Origin: Pseudoalteromonas rhizosphaerae
GTDB taxonomy: Bacteria > Pseudomonadota > Gammaproteobacteria > Enterobacterales > Alteromonadaceae
NCBI RefSeq assembly: GCF_902498845.1
Contig: NZ_CABVLM010000020.1
Coordinates: forward strand, 1-59,387
Length of the DNA stretch: 59,387 nt
Reading direction: 5' to 3'
Part shown: positions 38,687 through 47,871 of the stretch, in pieces
Layout of the letters: each line of letters starts with the position of its first letter
How positions within the stretch are numbered: the first letter of the stretch is position 1
The notes under the pieces: generated by a model
What the model was told of the DNA's origin: nothing
What the model saw: the letters and a program-made list of their open reading frames with translations, nothing else
Databases searched by the model: none
Position numbers and translations under genes: made by a program

Positions 38687-39946
38687 TTAGTTACTTTCAG
38701 CAAGCTTTGCTGTCTGTGGATTACTTTTAAGCGTGTGATTAGCAACCAGTGGGTTAGCCCAAATACCGACACTAAAAATATAACCAAGCGGCATTAACAG
38801 CAGTAATAGTGATATTTGTAAGCTACCTGTAAGCTCACTCACCGCACCAATAATAGGCGAGGCAAATGCACCGCCGACAATCCCTGTGCATAAAATACCA
38901 GATACAGTGCCATGCCCTTTTGCAACTGAGTTTAATGCCAACGAAAATATCACCGACCACATAATTGATAAGAAAAACCCAACCGCAGGAAACGCCCATA
39001 ATGCCAGCTCAGTATGTGCAAATAATGCGGTAAATAGACTAACCACCGCACCAACACTAAAAGTAAGTAACACATGTTTAGCATCAAAGAGTTTTAACAG
39101 CACGATGCCCAATAAGCAGCCTAATGTCAGTGATAGCCAAAACTGACTCACTATCTGTGCTCCGCCTGTATTTGGGTCAAGTTGGTGATAGGTTTGTAAA
39201 AATACTGAAATTGAATTAGCCACTCCTTGCTCAAGCGCCACATAAGCCACGATGGCAAAAAAGAACTTGATCACGGTGGGGTCTTTAAATAATTGTAAGC
39301 TTTGTTTGATACTGCCTTGTTGCGGATTTTCTGCTTGGGTGTTGTGTTTTATCGGTAACACGCTAATAACCACCAACATCACTGTGCATAACAGTGCAAA
39401 TAATAAGTACATACTTAGCCAAGTCATATCGGCGGGTACTAATTGCAATAACCAGTTTTGGCTCTGTGCTTGTGAATCTGCTTTAACAAGCGCGCTATAT
39501 ACCAGCGGTGATAAGGTCGCTGCACCACCAAACATTAACTGGGCTGCGACCGAAAAAACCGCAAAATGTTTAGAGCCACCACTGGCTCTAAGTAACGGAT
39601 TAATTGCCACTTGCAATAGAGCCATGGCGGTCCCGATAAAAAATAATGCTGACATTGCAACAGCAAAAATCGGCAAGCTAACAAATAACACACTGCCAAA
39701 TAATGCCAGTGAGAATGCTATAAGCATGACCTTTTTTTCACCTAAGCTTTGCACCAACAACCCTGCAGGGATCGACATAACTCCATACGCGATAAAAAAT
39801 GCAAATGGGAAAAAACCAGCAAGGGTTAAGCCTATATTATAGCTTTGGATCAGAGCCGGAAATATCGGCGCTAATAAGTTCGTTATAAATGAAATAACAA
39901 AAAAGGTAACTAGTACTAGTAGCACTATCAAATAATTTCTTTTCAT
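38687..39946 (-). CDS. Major facilitator sugar transporter, second permease of the cluster (419 aa)
   Basis: About twelve hydrophobic helices, with a fucose-permease-like pattern (NLLAPIFPALIQSYNIGLTLAGFFPFAFFIAYG, in parts). The start at MKRNYLIVLL has AGGT upstream; the open frame runs 35 codons further without support. It lies 17 bp before the kinase gene. It differs clearly from the NagP-like protein and may take up a different sugar of the same pathway, such as chitobiose or glucosamine. Confidence 0.8.
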   Translation of the reverse strand: MKRNYLIVLLVLVTFFVISFITNLLAPIFPALIQSYNIGLTLAGFFPFAFFIAYGVMSIPAGLLVQSLGEKKVMLIAFSLALFGSVLFVSLPIFAVAMSALFFIGTAMALLQVAINPLLRASGGSKHFAVFSVAAQLMFGGAATLSPLVYSALVKADSQAQSQNWLLQLVPADMTWLSMYLLFALLCTVMLVVISVLPIKHNTQAENPQQGSIKQSLQLFKDPTVIKFFFAIVAYVALEQGVANSISVFLQTYHQLDPNTGGAQIVSQFWLSLTLGCLLGIVLLKLFDAKHVLLTFSVGAVVSLFTALFAHTELALWAFPAVGFFLSIMWSVIFSLALNSVAKGHGTVSGILCTGIVGGAFASPIIGAVSELTGSLQISLLLLLMPLGYIFSVGIWANPLVANHTLKSNPQTAKLAESN

Positions 39947-40130
39947 AATTGTTCTACCTGAAAGTCTCATTCTAAAAATAAATAGAGTGGTGATAGCCAT
40001 CTGTTCGTGGGCATACAAACAAAATGATTCAAGGGAATAATTAATCACCACTCTTAATTAGCTAAGTCTGCCATCATAAAATGAGTTATGCGGCACTACT
40101 CTACGGCTTGTTGATACTTTTCAACTCACT

Positions 40131-41639
40131 TTATGCAGTCTTCATTGCACGTAGTTGCTCTGCATGTGGTTTACAATGCTTATTACACAGTTCATGCAAA
40201 TACATTTTTGCGCCATTACAAATTGCAGCGCAAGCGGGTTCAAATGACTGCTGGCACCGCGATCTTTGGTAGTCCATGCCACCAAGTAAGCAATACCAAC
40301 TAGGTCTAAAATAAACTTGCTGTTGGGTAAGCTTTGACAAATACGCATCAAAATCATCGCCATTAAGCCATGCTTTTAGTAAAGACTTTAAAGCACTAGA
40401 GCTGTGATTCAGTTGCTTTGCTGTAAGCCAGTATTCACTGTCGGTGCGTAAGCTAGTTGCATAATGCGCAACCACATAATCTTTAATGCCATACACTAAT
40501 TGATGGAGTTGTTGATTGACGTGTTCAGCTACTTTTAATGACTGCTCGTTGTTTTTTAGCTTTGTTAAGGCTTGGCTAAATAACTTAATACTATGTTGAG
40601 TAACCATCAAAGATGTCGCTTCGATGGGCTCAATAAAGCTCTGCGCCAACCCTATAGCCATGACATTGCTTTGCCATGCAGACTGCATACAGCCGACTTT
40701 CATTTTTAAATGCCGAAACGCGCTATTTTGTGGATTTATGTTTAATTGCAGGGCAAGCTCATACTGGGCTTGCTCATCAGTGATATGTTTTGAGCTATAT
40801 ACATAGCCATTACCGATACGGCAAGTGAGCGGAATTTGCCAACACCAACCGGCACTTAACGCCGTAGATTGAGTGGCACATGGCATCACAGCATCGCTAG
40901 AAATTGGCGTCGCCACGGCTACAGCACGGTCGTTAAGTAGTTCATCAGCAAATGAATTAAAAGGTGTACCCAGTGTTTGCTCAATTAACAGTGCATTAAA
41001 ACCACTGGCATCGATAAACATGTCGCCATTAATTTGTCGTCCATCAACCAGCGTAATATCAGCTACATTGCCATTGTTGTTTATATGCGCGTGGCTAAAC
41101 TCACCATCAATGTGTTCAACCCCATTCTCTTGTGCATAGGCTTTTAGCACACCCGCTAATTTTATGGCATCAAAATGATAACCATAAGTTTGCTCTTTGA
41201 GCATAGGTGTATGCACTTTTGGACTTAAATTTTGTTTTGCGATATGGCCTGTTAAAAAATACTCATCTGGGGCTTGCCAATCGCCATTACCGCGCCTTCG
41301 GGCATTAGCGTTTACAAAATAAACTTCGGCAGTTTTTTCATCCATGTCGCTATAAAATGGATGGAAATAACAACGTTCATCGCCATTCCAATTATTAAAG
41401 TAAATGCCTGCTTTGTAGCTTGCATCGCACTTGGGCATCCATTGTTGTTCACTAATACCGAGTGAATCCATGAAGTTTTTTAAGTGTGGTGTTGAACCTT
41501 CACCAACGCCAATACTGCCAATTTTACTCGATTCAATAACACTAATAGCTAATTCAGGATGCTGCTTTGATAAATACGCAGCGCACATCCAACCCGCACT
41601 ACCACCGCCTAAAATTACTAATTTATTTATGATAGCCAT
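40131..41639 (-). CDS. Flavin-dependent tryptophan halogenase family protein (502 aa)
   Basis: The N-terminal FADH2 site is VILGGGSAGWMCAAYL and GVGEGSTPHL. The halogenase lysine is K76 in SYKAGIYFNNW, and the WxWxIP motif is WCWQIPL. The FIEPIEATS segment is also conserved. The key residues for chlorination are therefore kept. Genes of this family often lie next to TonB receptors in polysaccharide-use loci of Xanthomonas, Caulobacter and Alteromonadales, where their substrate is unknown. Here it follows such a receptor across a terminator hairpin. True tryptophan halogenation is not shown. Confidence 0.9.
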   Translation of the reverse strand: MAIINKLVILGGGSAGWMCAAYLSKQHPELAISVIESSKIGSIGVGEGSTPHLKNFMDSLGISEQQWMPKCDASYKAGIYFNNWNGDERCYFHPFYSDMDEKTAEVYFVNANARRRGNGDWQAPDEYFLTGHIAKQNLSPKVHTPMLKEQTYGYHFDAIKLAGVLKAYAQENGVEHIDGEFSHAHINNNGNVADITLVDGRQINGDMFIDASGFNALLIEQTLGTPFNSFADELLNDRAVAVATPISSDAVMPCATQSTALSAGWCWQIPLTCRIGNGYVYSSKHITDEQAQYELALQLNINPQNSAFRHLKMKVGCMQSAWQSNVMAIGLAQSFIEPIEATSLMVTQHSIKLFSQALTKLKNNEQSLKVAEHVNQQLHQLVYGIKDYVVAHYATSLRTDSEYWLTAKQLNHSSSALKSLLKAWLNGDDFDAYLSKLTQQQVYFRPSWYCLLGGMDYQRSRCQQSFEPACAAICNGAKMYLHELCNKHCKPHAEQLRAMKTA

Positions 41640-41643
41640 AACT

Positions 41644-41669
41644 AAAAAAGGCCGCCAAGTGGCGGCCTA
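41644..41669 (-). terminator. Terminator between TonB receptor and halogenase
   Basis: On the minus strand AGGCCGCCACTTGGCGGCCT is followed by a T-run. It lies just after the receptor stop, so expression of the halogenase and later genes may drop or need another promoter. Confidence 0.8.
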
Positions 41670-41675
41670 TCTCCA

Positions 41676-44309
41676 TTAGAATTTATAACTTACACCAAGG
41701 TAATAACGTGAACCAAACTCGATAGTATTTTGCGTTAAAGCAAAGTTAGTATCGTACGATTGCACCACTTCGTTGGTTAAGTTAACGCCTTCAAGGCTAA
41801 CATCTAAGTTTTCCATGGCATGCCAGATGATTGACGCATCAATTTGTTGATAGTTATCGTTTTTAACTGCTTGGGCTGCACCAACACCAATCCATTCACT
41901 GCGCCAGTTATATGCTAAACGAGTGCTGATAATATCGTTCTCAAAGAACACTGATGCATTAAAACTGTTTTCAGAAACACCTGGTACCATTTCTTTTGAG
42001 CCATCTGGCGTGGTTGTTTCACTGTCTACGTACGTATAGTTAGTCACCCCCCCAAAACCGTTAGCAAAGCTATGCTGTAGTTGCAGTTCAATACCATTTA
42101 CAGAGCCTTCGCCGTTACTACGAGGACGAGTAACACGGCATTGCTCATATAGATCTGGACTGGCGCCACAGCCATCTACAAATTCAACCGCTTCAGTCGA
42201 AAAAACAACGTTATCAATTTGTTTGCTGAAAAATCCTGCTGATGCCATAGAAGCGCTTGTAAAGTAATACTCTATAGCAATATCGCCCTGGTTAGCTTCA
42301 TAGGGTTTTAGATCAGGATTTCCCCCTGTGGCGCTACCAAAATTGGCATTAATTGCTAAGCCGGGTTTTAAATCACTGTAGTTTGCGCGAGACATAACTT
42401 GTGATGCTGCCGCGCGAATAATAATGTCATCCGATAAATCATAAGCAAAGTTTACGCTAGGGAGTAAGTTATTATAATCGACCGTCTCTTTGAAAACCGC
42501 GCCGTCGGCGTAGCCGCTCGATGTTTGCTCAGTCTCAACGTAACGTAAACCAATATTACCTCGGTAGTTTTCGCCACTAAAATCAGCCTTCGCGTAAATG
42601 GCGATCATATCTTCATCCACTGAAAAAGTATTACCTAAGTTAGCGACTTCGGTCAGTTCGCCAGCTGCATATTTACCGCTAATGAAATCCCACCATTTAT
42701 CTGTATCAAGTGAGGCATATGCATCAAGCGTATGACCAGAGCTTTGTGAATGCAGCCCAGTTAATACGCCATCACTCCAATTTGATAAATTACCATCGGG
42801 AACAAAACCAAGTACTTCGTCTGGATTACGGTTAAATGCAATGCGCGAAAATTCGCTACTATTAAATTTAATGCCGGTCTTGATTGCAGTAAAGAAATTA
42901 CCATCTAACTCAAATTTAACATCAGCTTGAGCATAACTCACATCATGCTCTTGCACTGTGGTATCAAAATTTGCTTCTTGCGCATGTTTAAATTGCGTTG
43001 CATCGGTAGCATCTAGCGAAGTTAGCCAAACTTGATAAGGACCCGTAGCATCATAAGTAAAACCACCATCAGTGCTGTTTTGTCCATTAGGAAATGCAGG
43101 ATCACCTATTTTACCTCCTTCATCTAAGGCTGGGATCCACCATGAAGATGCGCCAAATTGCGTGCCGCCATCTGATGTTGATTTTCCAATTACACCACTG
43201 AGTTCAAAGCCATCACCTTGAAACTTACCAGTTAGGTTTAGTACATCAGCTTTCATATTAACGGCATTACGCACTACTGGATTATAAATAATAGAAGCAT
43301 ATGCAGGTAATATAGTTGCTTGCTCGGTACCGCCTAATGCATTGTTGGTTACATTAGTAGAACCCGCACCACGGGCGCCAACCGTCAGAAAGTTATGGTT
43401 TACATGCGGGTTATCAAATTCAAAACGAAAATAATCAAGCACAAACTCCATATTATCGGTTGGTGCAAACTGCGCGGTTAATTGCGCGCTGGTCCGTTCA
43501 CGCTCAGACTTAAATGCTTGCGAACCTAAACTCCATGCACCGACTGTCGATTCTTGTCCTGTTGCTTGGTTTTCTGCAAAGTACTCATAGTAGCCGCCAA
43601 TAGACTCAAGTACATGGCGCCCTGAAGTTAATTGTTCATAAGAATACGCAGCTAAAATACCAAATTTTTCATCTTCATTTTTCCAACTAGCAAGAATTGA
43701 TGCACCAGGATCAGTCTCATCATACAATGAACTTTGTGCCAACTCTGCAGAGAGTAGTAGCGTATTTGCATCTAACTCCAGAGGTTTACGAGTCGTTAAG
43801 TTAACGGTTCCTCCCAGTGCTCCTTCTTCGATATCTGCTTCCGGTGTTTTATATACTTGCACACCCGACACTTGCTCTGCTGATAACAATTCCATATTAA
43901 AAGTACGTGTCGCTGGGCCTAAATCGTACCATGAGGTGCTTGCTACTGTTTGGCCATTGAGTAATATTCTTGATTGCTCTGGTGCAGTACCACGAATAGT
44001 TACGCCATTTACCTCACCATATTGGCGGTCAACCGTCACTCCTGAAATACGTTGTAGTGCATCACCAATGTTTTTATCCGGAAATTTACCAATATCTTCT
44101 GCGGTAATGGCATCTACCACTCCATCTGCAAAACGCTTAGTGTTCATTGACGCTTCTAAAGAGCGACGAATGCCACGCACTTCAATGGTTTCTAGATCAC
44201 TGTCTGCTTGAGTTTGAGCTGCAGCTAATGCCATTGGACTGACGTATAGTGCTGAGATACATATCGCCAATGTAGATAATTTAAGCGATGCTTTGTTAAT
44301 GTTTTTCAT
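41676..44309 (-). CDS. TonB-dependent receptor, Xanthomonas/Caulobacter carbohydrate type (877 aa)
   Basis: The start at MKNINKASLKLSTLAI, with TAGGA before it, gives a signal peptide cleaved near ALAAAQ. A TonB box (LETIEVRGIRRSLEAS), plug (DKNIGDALQRISGVTVDRQY; VNGVTIRGTAP) and large barrel ending in GVSYKF follow. Receptors of this subfamily carry oligosaccharides across the outer membrane. It is the first gene of the leftward chitin/GlcNAc cluster and is divergent from an AraC regulator. Chitin oligosaccharides are the likely substrate by context. Confidence 0.92.
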   Translation of the reverse strand: MKNINKASLKLSTLAICISALYVSPMALAAAQTQADSDLETIEVRGIRRSLEASMNTKRFADGVVDAITAEDIGKFPDKNIGDALQRISGVTVDRQYGEVNGVTIRGTAPEQSRILLNGQTVASTSWYDLGPATRTFNMELLSAEQVSGVQVYKTPEADIEEGALGGTVNLTTRKPLELDANTLLLSAELAQSSLYDETDPGASILASWKNEDEKFGILAAYSYEQLTSGRHVLESIGGYYEYFAENQATGQESTVGAWSLGSQAFKSERERTSAQLTAQFAPTDNMEFVLDYFRFEFDNPHVNHNFLTVGARGAGSTNVTNNALGGTEQATILPAYASIIYNPVVRNAVNMKADVLNLTGKFQGDGFELSGVIGKSTSDGGTQFGASSWWIPALDEGGKIGDPAFPNGQNSTDGGFTYDATGPYQVWLTSLDATDATQFKHAQEANFDTTVQEHDVSYAQADVKFELDGNFFTAIKTGIKFNSSEFSRIAFNRNPDEVLGFVPDGNLSNWSDGVLTGLHSQSSGHTLDAYASLDTDKWWDFISGKYAAGELTEVANLGNTFSVDEDMIAIYAKADFSGENYRGNIGLRYVETEQTSSGYADGAVFKETVDYNNLLPSVNFAYDLSDDIIIRAAASQVMSRANYSDLKPGLAINANFGSATGGNPDLKPYEANQGDIAIEYYFTSASMASAGFFSKQIDNVVFSTEAVEFVDGCGASPDLYEQCRVTRPRSNGEGSVNGIELQLQHSFANGFGGVTNYTYVDSETTTPDGSKEMVPGVSENSFNASVFFENDIISTRLAYNWRSEWIGVGAAQAVKNDNYQQIDASIIWHAMENLDVSLEGVNLTNEVVQSYDTNFALTQNTIEFGSRYYLGVSYKF

Positions 44310-44560
44310 TCCTAGTCCCCTATTTATTGTTATTGAAAGCGTTACTAGGGTATCGCGCCGGATTCGTGTTAAGCAGTACAATTGACACCTTATCCGGTAC
44401 TTTCCTATCAAAGAAATGTTAACTTTGATGGCAAAATGTTCAATGTCCTGTAAGCAAAGAATCGTGCGCAATAGATTAATACTAAAAGTGAATTGAAAAG
44501 TATTACTTGGACTGCTAAAAATTGTTCAATATAGGGACTAAAATAAATAAGGAGGTCGTC

Positions 44561-45430
44561 ATGCGGGCAATGTGTGAAAAAGTCATTCCTAATACCAATT
44601 CATCGTGGCGCTATTGTAAATATACGCTTGATTACATTCCATTTAATTGGCATTACCATCCAGACTTTGAGATTTGCCTTACTTTAAACAGTCAAGGGGT
44701 ATGCCATATTGGCGATTACATTGCTCCTTATGGCGAACTTGATCTAGTGATCCTTGGTGCTGATTTGCCCCATACTTGGCAATCGTCACCGAATATAGAT
44801 AACAGTGTACAAGTTGTTCACGTTGCACAAATTCCAAAAAAATGGCTTAGTCAGCAAATTACTAGTCACCCTGAATTTGCCATACTTGAAGAGTTATTAA
44901 TCGCTGCGCGACAAGGCCTTAAATTCTCGACTAAAACAGCGATGATAGCGAAATCATATTTTGAAAAAATCGAGGTCAGTAACCCTTTTGAGCAATATTT
45001 AGGTTTATTTAAATTACTGTATTTAATGAGCCAAGAAGCAGTCCCTCAGCAGCTTTCTAGCGCGAGTTTTTGCTACACTAATGAAACTGATCCCGCAAAA
45101 GATAAATTTGATAAAGTGATTGATTATATTTATCGCCATTACACCGAGGGCTTAAGCGCAGAACAATTAGCTAACATGGCGCATATGAGCACTAACCACT
45201 TTCACCGCTTTTTTAAAAAGCGTATGGAACGCACTTTAACAGAATTTATTAACCAGTTAAGAATTGGTCAAGCTTGTAAGCTATTGATCAATACTAACCG
45301 CGCTATTACGGCTATCAGCGATCAATGTGGGTTTAAAAATACCTCTAACTTTAATCGCCGCTTTTTAACACTAAAAGGGACAACACCAAGCCAATTTAGA
45401 AAGCGCTTAAAACAAAAATCATTAGTGTGA
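44561..45430 (+). CDS. AraC-family transcriptional regulator (289 aa)
   Basis: The start at 44561 follows GGAGG by five bases, better than the earlier ATG at 44522. An N-terminal cupin domain (FNWHYHPDFEICLTLNSQG, PHTWQSS) precedes a double helix-turn-helix at the C-terminus (LSAEQLANMAHMSTNHFHRF; ITAISDQCGFKNTSNFNRRF). It is divergent from the TonB receptor with 251 bp between, and probably activates the chitin/GlcNAc genes in response to a sugar. The ligand is inferred. Confidence 0.9.
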   Translation: MRAMCEKVIPNTNSSWRYCKYTLDYIPFNWHYHPDFEICLTLNSQGVCHIGDYIAPYGELDLVILGADLPHTWQSSPNIDNSVQVVHVAQIPKKWLSQQITSHPEFAILEELLIAARQGLKFSTKTAMIAKSYFEKIEVSNPFEQYLGLFKLLYLMSQEAVPQQLSSASFCYTNETDPAKDKFDKVIDYIYRHYTEGLSAEQLANMAHMSTNHFHRFFKKRMERTLTEFINQLRIGQACKLLINTNRAITAISDQCGFKNTSNFNRRFLTLKGTTPSQFRKRLKQKSLV

Positions 45431-45436
45431 AAGAGT

Positions 45437-45461
45437 AAAAAGGTAGGGCTACCTACCTTTT
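45437..45461. terminator. Bidirectional terminator between convergent genes
   Basis: AAAAAGGTAGG pairs with CCTACCTTTTA around GCTA. It lies between the AraC gene and the deacetylase, which converge. Confidence 0.8.
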
Positions 45462-45471
45462 ATAAATACCG

Positions 45472-46599
45472 TTATTTTTCAAGTAACCACAATGCAGGCG
45501 TGTTGGAAGGCTGCCAATTACTTTGGGAATAATGTGCTTGTAACACAGAATAAATTTTATCTTGATAACTTACAAAATTAGCAGCTTCGTATTGCCTGTT
45601 TTGTTGCCATTGAGGCGCATAATTATCAAGTGTATCAAATCGATAACCTTCTGCTCTTGCGTGCTCAACAAAGCTTTTAATTTTGGGCAAGTTAATCGTC
45701 GCACCTTGCCCACGCGGACCATCTTCAAACAAAAAGTCATGGGTGAGTATCACTACTTTATTCGCTGCTAATCCATCGCTGCAATCTAAGTTTTGCGTGC
45801 GGCTATTGACAGGATCCATTGTTTTGCCAGGGCAAGTATTGACGATTTGATTAATGCTTTCGACCATTTGAATACCATCTGCCATTGTTTCTGCAGGGTA
45901 ATCAACGCCCCAGTTCACTGGGCCCCAATCAAAATCCCAACCATAAACCTTATAGTCGTCGCTTGCTAATTTATCAGATATTTTTACTGCGACTTGTGAG
46001 CTATTGGTAGAAACCTGTGGATCACAAGAAAAAGCTGGATCCCAAGGTGGTAAATTATCAGATGTTGCGCATAAACCATCACCTTTAAAAGTTTTCGTAA
46101 CACGCCACGCATTTGTATATGGCAAGCGTGCCATTGTTCTCATTTTAAAGTTTGGGAAGCTTTCTGCATTAGGTAATAACGCCAAGACCTTTTGAGTATT
46201 AAGCTCAAAGTAATCATAATCGGTACTTACATCTTGGTAGGATTTAACTGGCCATAAACCAACTTCGTTACAATAAACAGCACCAGAGCGCTCTCCATCC
46301 GTGCAATTATGCAACATATGGTCATAACTATGGTTAGCTAAAAGGTGACCGCTATTTAAAAGCTTAGCTAATGCTAATTGTGAGTGTTGTTCATTTTCAT
46401 CGCCTTCACCATACATGTGAAAAGCATTGATAAAAAATGTCGCTTTTATTTGTGCCTCATCTAAAGCATCAATTAGCCCTGAGGTGGCATTAATCGGGCC
46501 ATCATCAAACGTTAAATAGATAACCTTGTCGTCATCTGCAAAGCTGTAAGTTGAGCATAAACTTGCACACAATAGCGTTACTGCCGTTTTATTTTTCAT
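45472..46599 (-). CDS. Secreted chitin-oligosaccharide deacetylase with C-terminal CBM5/12 module (375 aa)
   Basis: The start at 46599 has GGAG six bases upstream. A signal peptide (cleaved near YSFA) precedes a NodB polysaccharide-deacetylase domain with TFDDGP and the metal-binding HSYDHM. The last 50 residues (YAPQWQQNRQYEAANFVSYQ, then YSVLQAHYSQSNW and TPALW) are a chitin-binding CBM5/12 module. Vibrio chitin-oligosaccharide deacetylases have two such modules; here there is one. It should act on chitobiose outside the inner membrane and make GlcNAc-GlcN. Confidence 0.9.
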   Translation of the reverse strand: MKNKTAVTLLCASLCSTYSFADDDKVIYLTFDDGPINATSGLIDALDEAQIKATFFINAFHMYGEGDENEQHSQLALAKLLNSGHLLANHSYDHMLHNCTDGERSGAVYCNEVGLWPVKSYQDVSTDYDYFELNTQKVLALLPNAESFPNFKMRTMARLPYTNAWRVTKTFKGDGLCATSDNLPPWDPAFSCDPQVSTNSSQVAVKISDKLASDDYKVYGWDFDWGPVNWGVDYPAETMADGIQMVESINQIVNTCPGKTMDPVNSRTQNLDCSDGLAANKVVILTHDFLFEDGPRGQGATINLPKIKSFVEHARAEGYRFDTLDNYAPQWQQNRQYEAANFVSYQDKIYSVLQAHYSQSNWQPSNTPALWLLEK

Positions 46600-46704
46600 T
46601 TTGTTCTCCATTAATTAACACCTAATTAATATTGCATGCTATTTAGCCATCGACTGATACGAAGCAATGCAATTTAGGTATTAATCAAACAAAATGAATC
46701 TCTG

Positions 46705-47871
46705 CTACTTCCCTATCGCTTGCTTGGCAAACAGGTGCTTAATTGGGCCTAAGTTATCAACCAAGCTTAAACCCACACCACGTACCAGTTTTTTAAGTGG
46801 GTTAGCGCCTGCAAATAATTCTTTTAAGCCTTGCATCATGGCAATATGCTTTTGTGCATCAAGCTTGCGGGTACGCTCGTAATCTCGTAATAGTCGATTA
46901 CTGGCAAACTCTTTATTGTCAGCAGTTAACAGCTCAATAAGGTAAGCGGCATCTTTAAGGCCTAAGTTCATACCAAGCCCAGCTAACGGATGAATGGTAT
47001 GTGCGGCATCGCCCATTAATACCACTTTACCTGTCACCCATTGCTGCGCGTAACGCATTTTCAGCGGGAATGCTGTGCGCGCACTTTGTACCTCACATAA
47101 ACCGCATTGGCCATCAAGGGCTGCCATAACTGCTTTATTAAAATCGCTATCATCCATGGCTAGTAACGTTTGGCAATGCGCAGGACTGGTTGACCATACA
47201 ATTGAGTGCGTATTGGCATCTGGCAGCGGTAAAAACGCCAGTGGTCCAGTAGGTAAAAATACTTGGCGCGCAGTATTATTATGTGGCTCAGTGGTTCTTA
47301 CCGTCGCAACGATGGCGTTATGATCATAATCTTTAAACGTAATGGGCAAATTAAACTGTTTCCGAATCGCTGAATTTGCGCCATCGGCTGCCACTAATAA
47401 CTTGGCTATAACCGGCTCACCAGAGTCTAAGGTTATAAAGACGTCATTGTCAGTTTGGTGTATTTGTTGATAGCGTGTATCAAACATAAGTGTTGCTTGG
47501 CTGTGTTGTTCTAATTCATTGATCAGTGCATAACGAATGATGTCGTTTTCAACAATATGACCTAAATGAGGAAGGTCCAGTTCATCGCTGTTAAAAGCAA
47601 TTTTGCCAAAGCTATCTTGGTCGCGCACATCCATATGGGTATAAGCGCATGCTCTTTGAGCAATGATCTCAGGCCACACTTGCAAAGATTCAAACAAGTG
47701 TTGGCTGGCAAGGCTCAGTGCACTTACGCGTAAAGCGTATTCATCGCCCGGCAATACTTGTTTTGCTGCAGCATCAATTACTACTACACTGATATTGGCT
47801 TTAACAAGCCCCAGCGCGAGGGTTAAGCCAACACAGCCGCCCCCCACAACACATACTTGTGTCTGTTTCAT
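46705..47871 (-). CDS. ubiI: FAD-dependent ubiquinone hydroxylase UbiI (VisC) (388 aa)
   Basis: Members of this UbiH/COQ6 family hydroxylate the ubiquinone ring. The FAD site VCVVGGGCVGLTLALGL lies at the N-terminus, and the second flavin motif GDAAHTIHPLAGLGMNLGL in the C-terminal half. It follows ubiH with a 4-bp overlap in the conserved pepP-ubiH-ubiI order, which distinguishes it from UbiF. In E. coli gcvTHP lies directly downstream; here the chitin cluster lies between. Confidence 0.88.
   Translation of the reverse strand: MKQTQVCVVGGGCVGLTLALGLVKANISVVVIDAAAKQVLPGDEYALRVSALSLASQHLFESLQVWPEIIAQRACAYTHMDVRDQDSFGKIAFNSDELDLPHLGHIVENDIIRYALINELEQHSQATLMFDTRYQQIHQTDNDVFITLDSGEPVIAKLLVAADGANSAIRKQFNLPITFKDYDHNAIVATVRTTEPHNNTARQVFLPTGPLAFLPLPDANTHSIVWSTSPAHCQTLLAMDDSDFNKAVMAALDGQCGLCEVQSARTAFPLKMRYAQQWVTGKVVLMGDAAHTIHPLAGLGMNLGLKDAAYLIELLTADNKEFASNRLLRDYERTRKLDAQKHIAMMQGLKELFAGANPLKKLVRGVGLSLVDNLGPIKHLFAKQAIGK

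Noticed and set aside
39252..39842. 196-codon plus-strand frame opposite the second sugar permease
   Set aside because: It is the antisense shadow of a well-supported membrane transporter gene and has no family pattern.
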